This document shows positions 27,818 to 37,636 of a DNA stretch of 64,000 bases, in pieces. The stretch is from positions 1-64,000 of the forward strand of contig JAKVCA010000020.1 of the NCBI GenBank assembly GCA_022448315.1, read 5' to 3'. The notes below the pieces were generated by a model that ran no database searches, was not told the origin of the DNA, and worked only from the letters and a program-made list of their open reading frames with translations. This DNA is from Pirellulaceae bacterium (GTDB taxonomy: Bacteria > Planctomycetota > Planctomycetia > Pirellulales > Pirellulaceae). The position numbers and the translations under genes are program-made. The stretch's first letter is position 1; each line of letters starts with the position of its first letter.

Positions 27818-29518
27818 TTGTGCCGAAAAATCCCAGTGCCTAACCCACTTTCATCGTTTTTCAACCGACCGATCATTGCGGCATGCGTTCTAGGCAACGC
27901 CGGGCTATTCGTTGGCTCGTGGGCGTTGCTCTGGTGGGACGCGGAAGTTGGCAACGTCTTCCAGACCACATTGCTAATTGCCCTTGGTGTCTGGTGGCGT
28001 TGCCTTCTGTTTGGGACCATTCTGGCCTACGGTCTTTTTCGCTTCAGCCTTCCTCTGCGGCGTTTAATTCTCTCTTTATTGGTCGCTGGCTCTCTCGTTT
28101 CTCTGGGATTGACGACCGTGTCATGGAAAGCGGCATGGCAATCACCGGGAAATTGGCCCGATCCAATGGTTTACAGCCTTGGGGGTTTCTGGCTTGGAGA
28201 ATCTGGATCGGACCCGCAAGACGTTCGCTTCCCAGGATCAGACCGTGTCGCCAAGATGCGAGGAAAACGGGCGGTGATCTGGGTTCACTTCTGCAGCATG
28301 TTGCCTTGGTCCGTCTGGATCATGGGACTGGCCATTCGAGGCAATCAAGGTCGCACCGAAGATCTCTACCGCATGGAGTACCGAGGATGGTGGTGGCGGG
28401 CACTTCAAAGTCGCTGGATCGCGGCGAGTCTGATTTTGGGCCTCTGGATCCTTGCGATGTCGATGAGTGAAATCGCGGCCTCTGATATTTTTTATGTCAG
28501 AACGTATGCCGAGGAAATCTACCTGGGCTTTCCTCTTGGCGACAGTTTCTCACTTAACCCTTTGCGACAAAACGCTCCAACTCGATTCCCGTGGCACCTT
28601 CACCTTCTCGCCATCACCTCTACCGGTCTCGCGTTGGGGCAGGCCCTGGGAGCTTTTTCCTCAAAGTGGCTACATACGCCGTGGGTCCCTGACCGCCGGA
28701 TGTCTCTGGGAAAATGGCGTTGGCCTCTAAGCCTGGGGTTCCTTGGGTTTCTCCTGTTTTGCACATTGATTCCGTTGTGGGATTTGACGCGAGAAGTCGG
28801 CACGACCGTCCTGATCACCCAACAGAATGCCCAACCGGTATGGCAATGGAGTCACGCGTTTCAACAATGGCTCGACATCCCGTCCCGGTTGAGCCATGAG
28901 ATATTCTGGTCACTCATGATTTCTGTCGGTGCGACGGGGAGTACATTTTTCATTTCGCAATGTGCGGCTTGGAAGTCGATTCTCTCGAAACGATTCCATT
29001 GGATCGCTTTTCTGCTCGTCGGTTTCCTCTGGTCCATTCCCGCCCCTTTGATCGGCGTACTCTGCCTTCGGGCCGTGAACTTTCTGAATTGGGAGTGGCT
29101 CCATCGTTTGGCCAACCAGTCGCTCACACTCCCCGTTCTCTCCTTATGCCTCTATTTGCTGCCACTGAGTTTCGCACTGTCTTTCATCATCTGCCGCCGG
29201 ACACCCTCGTTGCTGATCGATCAAAGTCAATTGGAGTATTCGTCCAATCTGTTGCGATGGTACCAAACTGCATTTCGACCCCAGATTCTCTGGCAGATCG
29301 CTTTGATCTGGTTTCTATTCGTCATCAGCTTCAGTGACATCGCTGCGACCAATCTTGTCCTCCCAGCAGGAACAGACACGATTGCGAGACGACTTTTGGG
29401 ACTGGTCCATGCAGGCGTGGACGACCAGGTTGCCGCCGCGTCAATTTGGAACTACGGGATCAGCGCGATGCTTGCTGCCACATTTTTCTATTTCTTCTCC
29501 GACAAAGATGAGACGTAA
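27818..29518 (+). CDS. Fe3+-type ABC transporter permease-like protein, orphan
   Basis: This 566-residue protein has about twelve membrane helices in two halves, like FbpB/ThiP-type permeases. Each half ends with a degenerate EAA-type region: EDLYRMEYRGWWWRALQSRW near 190 and EYSSNLLRWYQTAFRPQILW near 470. The end IAATNLVLPAGTDTIARRLLGLVHAGVDDQVAAAS strongly resembles the last loop of iron(III) permeases. No ATPase or binding protein gene is adjacent. Its cargo is unknown, and it may pair with components elsewhere. TTG at 27818 is chosen for the GAAGGG 8 bases upstream; GTG at 27836 is the alternative. Confidence 0.75.
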   Translation: MCRKIPVPNPLSSFFNRPIIAACVLGNAGLFVGSWALLWWDAEVGNVFQTTLLIALGVWWRCLLFGTILAYGLFRFSLPLRRLILSLLVAGSLVSLGLTTVSWKAAWQSPGNWPDPMVYSLGGFWLGESGSDPQDVRFPGSDRVAKMRGKRAVIWVHFCSMLPWSVWIMGLAIRGNQGRTEDLYRMEYRGWWWRALQSRWIAASLILGLWILAMSMSEIAASDIFYVRTYAEEIYLGFPLGDSFSLNPLRQNAPTRFPWHLHLLAITSTGLALGQALGAFSSKWLHTPWVPDRRMSLGKWRWPLSLGFLGFLLFCTLIPLWDLTREVGTTVLITQQNAQPVWQWSHAFQQWLDIPSRLSHEIFWSLMISVGATGSTFFISQCAAWKSILSKRFHWIAFLLVGFLWSIPAPLIGVLCLRAVNFLNWEWLHRLANQSLTLPVLSLCLYLLPLSFALSFIICRRTPSLLIDQSQLEYSSNLLRWYQTAFRPQILWQIALIWFLFVISFSDIAATNLVLPAGTDTIARRLLGLVHAGVDDQVAAASIWNYGISAMLAATFFYFFSDKDET

Positions 29519-29727
29519 AACCAATTTGCGTGATGACCTTGTAAATCTCCTCGAGTCAGAACCGTTTGAGAATCAACCAAACTCTGTTAACCTCATGAAG
29601 TGTTCCCAGCTTACGAATCCTTCGTGAGACTCAAGTTTCCTCTGAATTGACTTCAGTAAAATCTGTCGGCATGGTCGGAAATCAACCGACGAGAATCCGC
29701 CGAACGGATCTCCTCGAAAGGCATGTG

Positions 29728-30906
29728 GTGCGAAGACACGAGACATCATGGAATCGCTTGGCGATCTTCGATTCCATCATCCTCTTTGCTGCAATCTTGT
29801 TCTCATGTAACTGTCCCGCGATGGCGGTCGATCAAGTGACGGTGGACATTGACGGTGTCCGTCATCGTTTAACGGGTCGCATCGTGGTTGAGGCGCAGGA
29901 CGGTGGACTGCTTTTCGAAGAAGCCGATGGCAAACAATGGCTGATTCAGGCCGACGAGATTGTAGCTCGGGAAAAAGATGCAACTCCGTTTGTGCCTCTT
30001 GAACCCAGCGAATTCTCGAAGCGTCTCAAATCGGAACTCGGAGCCAAGTTCGAGATCCATGAAACGGCCCATTACCTGATTGCCTACGACACCACGCCCG
30101 CATTCGCGTTCTGGGTCGGCTCACTTTACGAACGACTCTACCGTGGCTTCAACACTTATTGGAAACAACGAAAAATTGAATTGCACGATCCGGAATTCCC
30201 AATGGTCGTTTTGATCTTTGGCGATCAAACTGACTATCGCAACTACGCCTCCCAAGACCTGGGCGGTGATCCTGGGGGAATCGTGGCCTACTACCAGATG
30301 CTGACCAATCGAGTCGTCCTGTTTGACATCACTGGAGTTGAGGCTGCCACTTCGAATCAGCAACGAATACGAAATGCGGATCAGATCAATCGCCTGCTGT
30401 CACAACCCTCTGCAGGAGCCATGGTCGCGACCATTGTTCACGAAGCAACCCACCAGATCGCCTACAACGCCGGGATGCAACAGAGGCTCGCCGACATTCC
30501 CATGTGGTTGAATGAAGGATTGGCCATGTTTTTTGAGACACCTGATCTACGGAGTCGCACCGGTTGGAGAGGCATAGGCGCAATCAATCCGATTCGGCTG
30601 CCAAGATTCAAACAACTCCTTGTGACACGTCAGCCAGACTCGCTGCATCAAATGCTGACGAACGATGATCGATTCAGGAACTCAGACACCGCCTTGGATG
30701 CCTATGCGGAGAGTTGGGCAATGGTCTATTTCCTGACCAAAGTTTACCGTGAAGAGTTTGCCGATTATCTCCGGGAACTCTCCGAAGCCTCACCCTTAGT
30801 GGACGGCGATTCGGAATCTCGTGTCGAGCTATTCAAAAAGCACTTCGGAGAAGATCTCAATGCCTTCGATCAGAAGTTCATTCGGCTGATGAGTCGCCTT
30901 AAGTGA
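29728..30906 (+). CDS. Secreted DUF1570 protein, putative zinc metallopeptidase
   Basis: I choose the GTG at 29728 because AAAGG lies 6 bases upstream and the product (392 residues) then begins with a good signal peptide ending in PAMA; the frame is open to a TTG at 29647. The C-terminal two thirds match DUF1570, a planctomycete-rich family. The HEATH motif at residues 238-242, with a following LNEGLAMFF, has the gluzincin pattern of two His, the catalytic Glu and a third Glu ligand. Residues 25-75 look like a small beta domain. The substrate is unknown. It follows the ABC permease on the same strand after a gap of about 200 bases. Confidence 0.82.
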   Translation: MRRHETSWNRLAIFDSIILFAAILFSCNCPAMAVDQVTVDIDGVRHRLTGRIVVEAQDGGLLFEEADGKQWLIQADEIVAREKDATPFVPLEPSEFSKRLKSELGAKFEIHETAHYLIAYDTTPAFAFWVGSLYERLYRGFNTYWKQRKIELHDPEFPMVVLIFGDQTDYRNYASQDLGGDPGGIVAYYQMLTNRVVLFDITGVEAATSNQQRIRNADQINRLLSQPSAGAMVATIVHEATHQIAYNAGMQQRLADIPMWLNEGLAMFFETPDLRSRTGWRGIGAINPIRLPRFKQLLVTRQPDSLHQMLTNDDRFRNSDTALDAYAESWAMVYFLTKVYREEFADYLRELSEASPLVDGDSESRVELFKKHFGEDLNAFDQKFIRLMSRLK

Positions 30907-30953
30907 CGTTTGATGCATGCGAACTCCGCGTGGAAAATCGGAGGCAAGCAGAC

Positions 30954-31460
30954 TCAGGACTCTCGCAACTCGAGATCCTTGGGAGTCCAAAACTCGCTTC
31001 GTGCAGGCTTGGTTTGCAAGGACAGCTGCTCCCAGCTTGGCAAGTCAAACTCCAACAAGGCGATGGCTGCAGTCGGGAAAGGGCCAAAACGCCCCAGCCA
31101 GTTCCCTGCCAAATCCTCCATGCCGGGATTATGCCCTACGACAAGGACCGAGGTTGCGGTTTCAGACAAGTCCTGAATGGTCGCCACGATCACATCGGGC
31201 ACAGCCAGATACAAGACTTCGCAATCCAGTCGTCTCCCGTTCCAACCTGAGATTCTCGCGACTTCATCCCATGTCGAAGACGCACGAACGGCCGTTGAGC
31301 AAAGGACTTTTTCGGGTAGCAGATCCCGCTCCCGCAGGAAATGGGCCACAAGTCCGGCCGAACGATACCCACGTGACTTGAGTGGGCGATCATGATCACT
31401 TATCCCTCCGTCCGCCCAACTGCTTTTCCCGTGCCGCATCAAAATCAGTCTTCGCTTCAT
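30954..31460 (-). CDS. sixA: SixA-type histidine phosphatase
   Basis: This 168-residue protein has the catalytic RHGKS (His10) and the second histidine in VVGHNPGMEDLAG (His110), as in the SixA branch of the phosphoglycerate mutase fold. SixA removes phosphate from phosphohistidine in phosphotransfer proteins. It is transcribed in the same direction as ppk and ppx, in the order ppx, ppk, sixA. Only 46 bases separate ppk and sixA, which suggests one transcript and a link to polyphosphate metabolism. Confidence 0.9.
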   Translation of the reverse strand: MKRRLILMRHGKSSWADGGISDHDRPLKSRGYRSAGLVAHFLRERDLLPEKVLCSTAVRASSTWDEVARISGWNGRRLDCEVLYLAVPDVIVATIQDLSETATSVLVVGHNPGMEDLAGNWLGRFGPFPTAAIALLEFDLPSWEQLSLQTKPARSEFWTPKDLELRES

Positions 31461-31506
31461 ATGCCTACCCGATTGGCCGATCCGAAACTAGACATCGATT
31501 CAAGCC

Positions 31507-33615
31507 TCAAACGTGACTTTGGTGTGTCTCAAACTCGGTCAATTTCTGCTGCTGATGGTCTTGTGAGGTTTGGACGGCTTTTTGCTGCAGGGCCCACTGA
31601 CTTCTCAAGCCCGACTTGGAATCTCCTTGAGCTTTTGCCCTTGCATACCGACCATCAGAATCGAGTTCACGCCCCTTGACGGTATCCTTCATCTGCAATT
31701 CGAGCATCTCGATCAATTTACCCCGGGCCTGACGATCTTCAACCGGAACGAGCAACTCAATTCGTTTGTCGAGATTGCGAGGCATCCAATCGGCACTGGA
31801 GATGAAGACCAGATCATCGCCACCATGATGAAAGTGTAAGACTCGCGCGTGCTCGAGGTAACGATCGATAATACTCACCACTCGAATCCGCTCGCTGATT
31901 CCAGCCACGCCGGGTTGCAAGCAGCATATACCACGGATGTTCAACTGGATTTCCACCCCCGCCTGAGAAGCTCGATAGAGAGCATCGATGATCGTGGGAT
32001 CCACGAGCGAGTTCACTTTTGCCGAAATGAATGCGTCCTGTCCTTCTTCTTTTCGTTGGATTTCGAATTCGATGAGTTCCAGTACTCTGTCTCTCAGGCC
32101 AAATGGAGCCGCCTCAATCTTCCTGAGGTTCTGCGGTTGAGAAAATCCGCTGATCGAATTGAAAAATGAAATGGCATCATTTCCGAGATCTTCATCCGCA
32201 GTGAGATAACTTGCATCGCCGTAGAGCCGCGCTGTCGATTCATTGTAATTGCCCGTTCCAAAATGCACGTACCTCTGGACACCATGCGACTCCCGTCGGA
32301 CCACGATGCAAATTTTGCAATGAGTCTTCAGCCCCTTGACCCCGTGAATAACGTGAACGCCTGCAGCCTCCATTTGACGGGCCCAGTCAATATTGCGTTG
32401 CTCATCAAATCGCGCTTTCAACTCAACCAGGGCGGTGACATTTTTACCATTCTCCGCCGCGCGGATGAGGGCGTTGACGATCGGGCTTTTTTTACTTGTC
32501 CGATAAAGTGTCTGTTTGATGGCAAGGACGTCGGGGTCATTGGCCGCTTGTTCAATGAATCGAACCACCGGCTCAAAGCTCTCGTATGGGTGATACAACA
32601 GCACACTTTTTTTGGAAAGCGTCTCAAAAATGCTGGCTGCTGGATCCAGTGACGGACTTTCCTGGGGTTTCCACGAGTCTGCCTTCAGGTGTTCGTAACC
32701 ATGCAGGGATGTGAGCGACATGAAGTCGGCCAAATCCATCGGCCCATCAGCAATAATAAGATTCTGGTCATCGGCACCAAGCTTCTCCTGCAGGAAGCTG
32801 ACGATCTCAACCGAAGCTTTTTCAGAGAGTTCCAAACGCACGCAATCGCTCCAGATCCTCTCGTCCAGCACCGCTTCCATACCGGTCATCAAGTCCGCTG
32901 CGCTGTCTTCACGAACCCTCATGTCCGCATTTCTGGTGATGCGGAAAGGGGTCGCTTCTAGAACCGTCTGTCCCGGAAAAAAATGGTGAACCAGGCGAGC
33001 CACGGCCTCCTCAAGGAGGAGAAACTCAAGTCCCTTTTCCGAAGGCAGTGTCAGCATGCGGGACAGTACGTCCGAAAGCGCGATCACCGCATAGGGGGTT
33101 GGTTCCTCTGCATCACCGCACTCAAGGCGGACGCAAAGATGCAGCGTCCCGCTTTTCAGGTGCGGCATTTCCGTTTCGGCATCGACCGCCATCGGGGTCA
33201 GTACTGAGACAATTTCGTCCAGGTAGTTTTTCTCGAGTGCTGCGAACTGCACATCATTGAGATCTTCAATGGAAAGCCGTGAAATTCCTTGAGACTGCAA
33301 CTCCTCTTCGAGTTCACTGAGACAGATGTATTGTTCCTTGACCATCTCCAGAGTGCGTGTGTGGATTCCATCAAGTTGCTGAGTCACCGTCATCCCAGAG
33401 ATGTCGATATGGGTGGACTGGCGATCCCGAAGCATTTGCAAGCCTCCCACCCTCACCATGTAGAACTCATCCAGATTCGACGCGGTAATTGCTAAAAACT
33501 TGAGTCGCTCCATCAGAGGATTTTCCGTATTTCTAGCTTCATCGAGTACCCGTTGGTTGAATTCCAACCAGCTCAATTCGCGATTCAGATACAGAAGTTC
33601 TTTAAATTGGGCCAT
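31507..33615 (-). CDS. ppk: Polyphosphate kinase 1
   Basis: PPK1 makes polyphosphate reversibly from ATP. The start at 33615 (MAQFKELLYLNRELSWLEFNQRVL) gives 702 residues, the normal length. The N-terminal domain contains LKFLAITASNLDEFYMVRVGG. The first catalytic histidine is in YVHFGTGNYNESTARLYGD and the second in LHFHHGGDDLVFISSADWMPRN. The C-terminal tail carries an extra Lys/Gln-rich region. It is flanked by ppx upstream (84 bases) and sixA downstream on the same strand. Confidence 0.96.
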   Translation of the reverse strand: MAQFKELLYLNRELSWLEFNQRVLDEARNTENPLMERLKFLAITASNLDEFYMVRVGGLQMLRDRQSTHIDISGMTVTQQLDGIHTRTLEMVKEQYICLSELEEELQSQGISRLSIEDLNDVQFAALEKNYLDEIVSVLTPMAVDAETEMPHLKSGTLHLCVRLECGDAEEPTPYAVIALSDVLSRMLTLPSEKGLEFLLLEEAVARLVHHFFPGQTVLEATPFRITRNADMRVREDSAADLMTGMEAVLDERIWSDCVRLELSEKASVEIVSFLQEKLGADDQNLIIADGPMDLADFMSLTSLHGYEHLKADSWKPQESPSLDPAASIFETLSKKSVLLYHPYESFEPVVRFIEQAANDPDVLAIKQTLYRTSKKSPIVNALIRAAENGKNVTALVELKARFDEQRNIDWARQMEAAGVHVIHGVKGLKTHCKICIVVRRESHGVQRYVHFGTGNYNESTARLYGDASYLTADEDLGNDAISFFNSISGFSQPQNLRKIEAAPFGLRDRVLELIEFEIQRKEEGQDAFISAKVNSLVDPTIIDALYRASQAGVEIQLNIRGICCLQPGVAGISERIRVVSIIDRYLEHARVLHFHHGGDDLVFISSADWMPRNLDKRIELLVPVEDRQARGKLIEMLELQMKDTVKGRELDSDGRYARAKAQGDSKSGLRSQWALQQKAVQTSQDHQQQKLTEFETHQSHV

Positions 33616-33698
33616 GACCTGTCTCACCTCAATCAAAGTGGCTTTTCGAGGGTTGCGGCGGGATCGTACTAACATCGCCTGGGATTTTGAAGCGGGAC

Positions 33699-35276
33699 CT
33701 AGACACGTTTGGACCGCAATATCACACGTTTCCCGTAAACCTCCTCAAACAGGTTCTGCTGCTGGCTCAGAGCAATTTTCTCAAGGGCCAGGTCTTCGAC
33801 ACCGGGAATATGGATGACTACGATATCGGGAAGAATTTCACATTCGAACATGTGGATTCTCTGGAGGCGAGAATCATCGATTGCTTTGGCGATCCTGAGG
33901 AGTGCCGCCATCTTGGAAACGGCCACTCTTTCTTCACGCGTCAAGCTTCCGTAAACATCGTGCAAAGGCGAGGGTGACGCCCGACGATGATAGCGCGCGA
34001 CCATGGCAACCAGAAGCAGTTCACGCTTGCTGATGCCAAAAATCTCAGAGTTGCGAAGAATATACAGCGAGTGCTTGTGAAAGCTTCGATGGTTGATCGA
34101 TAAACCGACTTCATGCAGAAGAGCGGCCAAGTACAGCACCACTTCGAATCGATGATCCAACTTATGCTCGGATTTAAGCTGCTTAAAAATCGCCCGAACC
34201 ACGTCAGCAACGTGCCTTGCGTGCGACTCATCAATATTAAAGCGTCTCCCAAGGTCCAGAGCGGACTGGATAATCTGGTTGGTAAACGCCGCCGTGCGAC
34301 GACGGCTTTGGCTCATTTCACGGAGCAAACCCTCCCGCAACGTGGGCGTAGCGACCCAAAGGTGGTTCACTTTCAGAGCCTTCGCGATGTGAACATAAGC
34401 GAGCAGAGCCGTCGTCAATGACTCGGCCTCAGGCAGACTCAGGTGATGCTTTCGCGAGACCGCCACCACAGAGAGTTCCGAGAGTTCATCGACAAAAGGT
34501 TCGATCTCGCTCAGAGACAGACGAACGGGACTCTCCGGATCCTGATCGGGTCGCAGCTTCGACGCCAACAACCGCACGTCCCCCCCCATCACCACAAACT
34601 GGACTTGGGACTCGGCGCCCACTTCATGTTCGATTTTGTGAGCCGTCTTATCAATTTCCCGCTCCATGATCTCGCGAAACCGAGCGGCGGGAGCATTGAA
34701 CTTCTCCAGCGTTCTGCGCAAACGAAGAGAACCCATGCGGTATGTGCGGGAATACTGGATCGTCTCCTGTTGGATCCCCAACACTTCGGTACTACCTCCC
34801 CCGATCTCACAAACAACCACAGGTTGGCTTGCAAGTTCAGGCACACGTTTCAAATACGGCTCTATGGCGAGGTACGTAACGCGGTGCAATTGTGCTTCAT
34901 CGAAAGGCTCCACCTCCAAGCCTGTCGCAACGTAAACTCGATCCAGAAAGGCGAGGCGGTTTGAGGCCTCACGAACCGCACTCGTTGCCACGACTCGGAT
35001 GTCTTCACGACGATGAATCTGGTACTCCTGCAGTTTATGGCAGTAGATTTTGAGGACTCTGACACAGTCTTCAATCGTCGCTCGATCCAAACGCCCTTTG
35101 ATGAAAGAGTCTTTCCCCAAACTGACGGCTTGCGTCAGTGACTCCAAAATTCGTCCGTCACCGGACGCTTGAAGTTCGGCGATTGCCATTCTGACCGACG
35201 TCGCTCCGATATCGATCAACGCGACCGGGTGAGGCTCGGTGGTTACCGCTTCATTTGCTTCAAAGTTATCACTCAT
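33699..35276 (-). CDS. ppx: Ppx/GppA exopolyphosphatase with HD-like C-terminal domain
   Basis: Ppx/GppA enzymes release phosphate from polyphosphate or convert pppGpp to ppGpp. This 525-residue protein begins with an ASKHA fold: IDIGATSVRM near 21, VVATSAVREASNR near 100 and CEIGGGSTEVLG near 175. A C-terminal HD-like helical domain starts near residue 330. In it the usual H-D pair reads LHEVG, so one metal ligand is changed to Glu. The region YHRRASP is typical of the C-terminal part. It is the first gene of the ppx-ppk-sixA set. Confidence 0.9.
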   Translation of the reverse strand: MSDNFEANEAVTTEPHPVALIDIGATSVRMAIAELQASGDGRILESLTQAVSLGKDSFIKGRLDRATIEDCVRVLKIYCHKLQEYQIHRREDIRVVATSAVREASNRLAFLDRVYVATGLEVEPFDEAQLHRVTYLAIEPYLKRVPELASQPVVVCEIGGGSTEVLGIQQETIQYSRTYRMGSLRLRRTLEKFNAPAARFREIMEREIDKTAHKIEHEVGAESQVQFVVMGGDVRLLASKLRPDQDPESPVRLSLSEIEPFVDELSELSVVAVSRKHHLSLPEAESLTTALLAYVHIAKALKVNHLWVATPTLREGLLREMSQSRRRTAAFTNQIIQSALDLGRRFNIDESHARHVADVVRAIFKQLKSEHKLDHRFEVVLYLAALLHEVGLSINHRSFHKHSLYILRNSEIFGISKRELLLVAMVARYHRRASPSPLHDVYGSLTREERVAVSKMAALLRIAKAIDDSRLQRIHMFECEILPDIVVIHIPGVEDLALEKIALSQQQNLFEEVYGKRVILRSKRV

Positions 35277-35423
35277 TTTCAGCCATTTTCCGATCTATCC
35301 CGGAGTCATGTCGAGTCACGTTTACCGCTTTCGCTACTCGACGCGCGATAAGAGAAAAGGGATCCATGGAGACGATTGATCGGTATCCACTCACCGTTTC
35401 GTTTCTGCCCTCGTCACTTTTTG

Positions 35424-36419
35424 TCACGAACCACCATCACTGGCCGCCACTTCGAGGGAATGCCGCCCCCATGCCGCAGCTCCCATGACAGCCGCGTCAT
35501 CCCCCAACTTCGCAGCGACCACTTCGAACTGGTCCCGATAGCTGGGCAAGACCCTTTGCTTCGCTGACTTTCGCGCCGTCTTCACGATAAGTTCCGGCAA
35601 CGCTTCAACCATACCTCCACCCATAATTACCACATCCGGTGCGAGCAAATGGACGAGCGTCACAATGCCGACGCCAAGGTACTCGGCCGCGTTTTCAATG
35701 ATCCTGATGACCGCTTCGTCGCCGTTTTCGACCGCATGCGCGAGGGCACCGCTACGGATCTCGGAGATATCCATACCGGCCTTTCTTCGCAATGCGGGAG
35801 CTTGGCCTCGATAAACAGCCTGTGCCGCTTCAGCCGCCACTCTCAGTCGGCTCGCCAAAGCTTCAAGCGTCCCTGCATTTCCGGCACCGTCATGAGGACC
35901 GTCTGCCATAATCTGGATGTGGCCCACTTCCATGCACGACGTCACATTACCCCGAAAAATCTCGCCCTGGTAGACGCATCCGCCACCGATACCGGTCCCG
36001 GGAAACAGCCCCACCACGCAACGATAACCCTGGCCCGCTCCGAATCGGTACTCGCCATAAACGCCCAAATCAACATCGTTGGCGACGGTCACCGGACAGC
36101 TAAATCTCGCTTCCAATGATGATTTCACCGGAGCATCAACCCAGCCGAGATTTGGCGCTTCACGGATGATCCCTCGATTCAAATCCAAAGGGCCTGGACA
36201 ACCAATGCCAATCGACCCTGGTTTCGAGGTTGCAATCCCCGCATCGTCCATCGCTTCCTCAATGGTATCTCCAATGCGTTTAAGGCCGAACTCCTGTCCC
36301 TCATGCCCCTTGGTTTTTTTTCTAGCTCGACCGATCGGTTCGAAATCGGCATCGTAAATCACCGAGAGAATCTTGGTCCCACCGAGATCGCATCCAACGT
36401 AGTAATCAGACAAGCCCAT
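35424..36419 (-). CDS. ROK family sugar kinase, zinc site degenerate
   Basis: ROK kinases phosphorylate glucose or related sugars. In this 331-residue protein the ATP loop (GCDLGGTK, 9-16), catalytic Asp115 (VANDVD) and FPGTGIGGG (139-147) are intact. His167 of the ExGH motif is also kept. The following zinc knuckle, normally C-x-C-G-x-x-G-C, reads D-G-A-G-N-A-G-T at residues 177-184, so all three cysteine ligands are replaced. The surrounding LEALASR is conserved. The protein should therefore fold without the structural zinc. Sugar specificity is not readable, but glucokinase is likely. It is on the same strand as ispG. Confidence 0.87.
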   Translation of the reverse strand: MGLSDYYVGCDLGGTKILSVIYDADFEPIGRARKKTKGHEGQEFGLKRIGDTIEEAMDDAGIATSKPGSIGIGCPGPLDLNRGIIREAPNLGWVDAPVKSSLEARFSCPVTVANDVDLGVYGEYRFGAGQGYRCVVGLFPGTGIGGGCVYQGEIFRGNVTSCMEVGHIQIMADGPHDGAGNAGTLEALASRLRVAAEAAQAVYRGQAPALRRKAGMDISEIRSGALAHAVENGDEAVIRIIENAAEYLGVGIVTLVHLLAPDVVIMGGGMVEALPELIVKTARKSAKQRVLPSYRDQFEVVAAKLGDDAAVMGAAAWGRHSLEVAASDGGS

Positions 36420-36490
36420 TCCTCCAATCCAAACTTTTTACCCGCTGCAACACCTATCCAAACGGTAATTTGGTACTGCGGCAGACCTGT

Positions 36491-37636
36491 TTAAGAACCA
36501 GCACCAATGAGTCTGTCGAGTTCGAGTTTGAGGCGAGGCAGGATATCGTCGTAGCTGTACGCGCCCAACTCCTCGGGCCCCTTCTTGAGGTTGACGAAAT
36601 TTGGTCCACACCAGAGCCCCAAGTCCGCATCATCGGTTTCGCCGGGACCATTGACGCGGCACCCCATCACCGCGATCGTCACATCATGATCCTTGGCGTA
36701 CTGAGTCATCTCTTTTACCTGTTGAGCCAGTTCCACGAACGCCTCGTTCTCCACCCGAGAGCAACTCGGGCACGAAATGATGTTCAAGGTGCTCAACCCG
36801 TAGTCAACCACGGATCGGACACGACCGGCCTCAATATCGGCGAGGATCTCTCGACCCGCCTGAATCTCTTCAGGCTTCCTCTGATTTGGAACCGTCAATG
36901 AAACACGTAGCGTATCTCCGATACCTCTGGAAATCAGCTGCTCAAACGCAATACGGGTTTTGATCACGCCTTCGGGCGGAATCCCCGCCTCCGTTACACC
37001 CAGATGCAACGGGACGTCGTTTCGTCGCTCCGCAAATTGTCGATTGACTTCGATCACGTGTTGCGGATCCGAGTCCTTTAATGAAACACAAAAACGCTCA
37101 AACTTAAGTTCATCAAGCCAAGAGCAATGCTCGAGCGCGCTTTCGAGCATAGGACCAATCGAGTCATCCGGAGCATATTTGTCTTTCTTAGCCGGATCCA
37201 CACTACCGCAATTGACTCCAACGCGAATTGCACAATCCTGATCCCGGGCGACAGCTACCAGGTACTCCACCTTGCTCTGCCATGGCTTGTCACGTTCGTG
37301 ATGGTAGAGGTGCCCAGGGTTATACCTCAGCTTGTCCACATGGGGAGCCACCACTTCGGCGAGACGGTAGTTCTCCTGCAAATCCACCGACAGATTCGCC
37401 GTTGTTTGCTTGCGAATCTCCATCAATGCTGCAGCATCTTTTTTGCTGTCGACGGCAATTCGAACCACGTCGGCTCCTGCGTCAGAGAGCAAATTGACAA
37501 GCTCGACCGTCGCTTCAATGTCCTGAGTCTTCGTCGCTGTCATGCTCTGAACGGCAATGGGATGGCCATTACCGATCGTCACCGAGCCAATGCGAACGGG
37601 GCGTGTCGGATTGCGTTCAATTTTCACGGGCAACAA
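36491..37636 (-). CDS. ispG: (E)-4-hydroxy-3-methylbut-2-enyl-diphosphate synthase IspG
   Basis: IspG performs the penultimate step of the MEP isoprenoid pathway with a [4Fe-4S] cluster. This 381-residue protein carries the N-terminal [17 protein letters not shown] strand and the VRIAV barrel core. The C-terminal cluster ligands are in ISCPSCSR and [11 protein letters not shown]. It is of the single-domain, short form, flavodoxin- or ferredoxin-dependent type. Another MEP gene, dxr, lies at 57964 in this window. It is downstream-linked to the ROK kinase with about 70 bases between. Confidence 0.96.
   Translation of the reverse strand: MLPVKIERNPTRPVRIGSVTIGNGHPIAVQSMTATKTQDIEATVELVNLLSDAGADVVRIAVDSKKDAAALMEIRKQTTANLSVDLQENYRLAEVVAPHVDKLRYNPGHLYHHERDKPWQSKVEYLVAVARDQDCAIRVGVNCGSVDPAKKDKYAPDDSIGPMLESALEHCSWLDELKFERFCVSLKDSDPQHVIEVNRQFAERRNDVPLHLGVTEAGIPPEGVIKTRIAFEQLISRGIGDTLRVSLTVPNQRKPEEIQAGREILADIEAGRVRSVVDYGLSTLNIISCPSCSRVENEAFVELAQQVKEMTQYAKDHDVTIAVMGCRVNGPGETDDADLGLWCGPNFVNLKKGPEELGAYSYDDILPRLKLELDRLIGAGS

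Noticed and set aside
36491-37636. Iron-sulfur cysteine loss in IspG, checked because of the cysteine losses elsewhere
   Set aside because: The CPSC and GCRVNGPGE ligands are intact, so the loss is not general.
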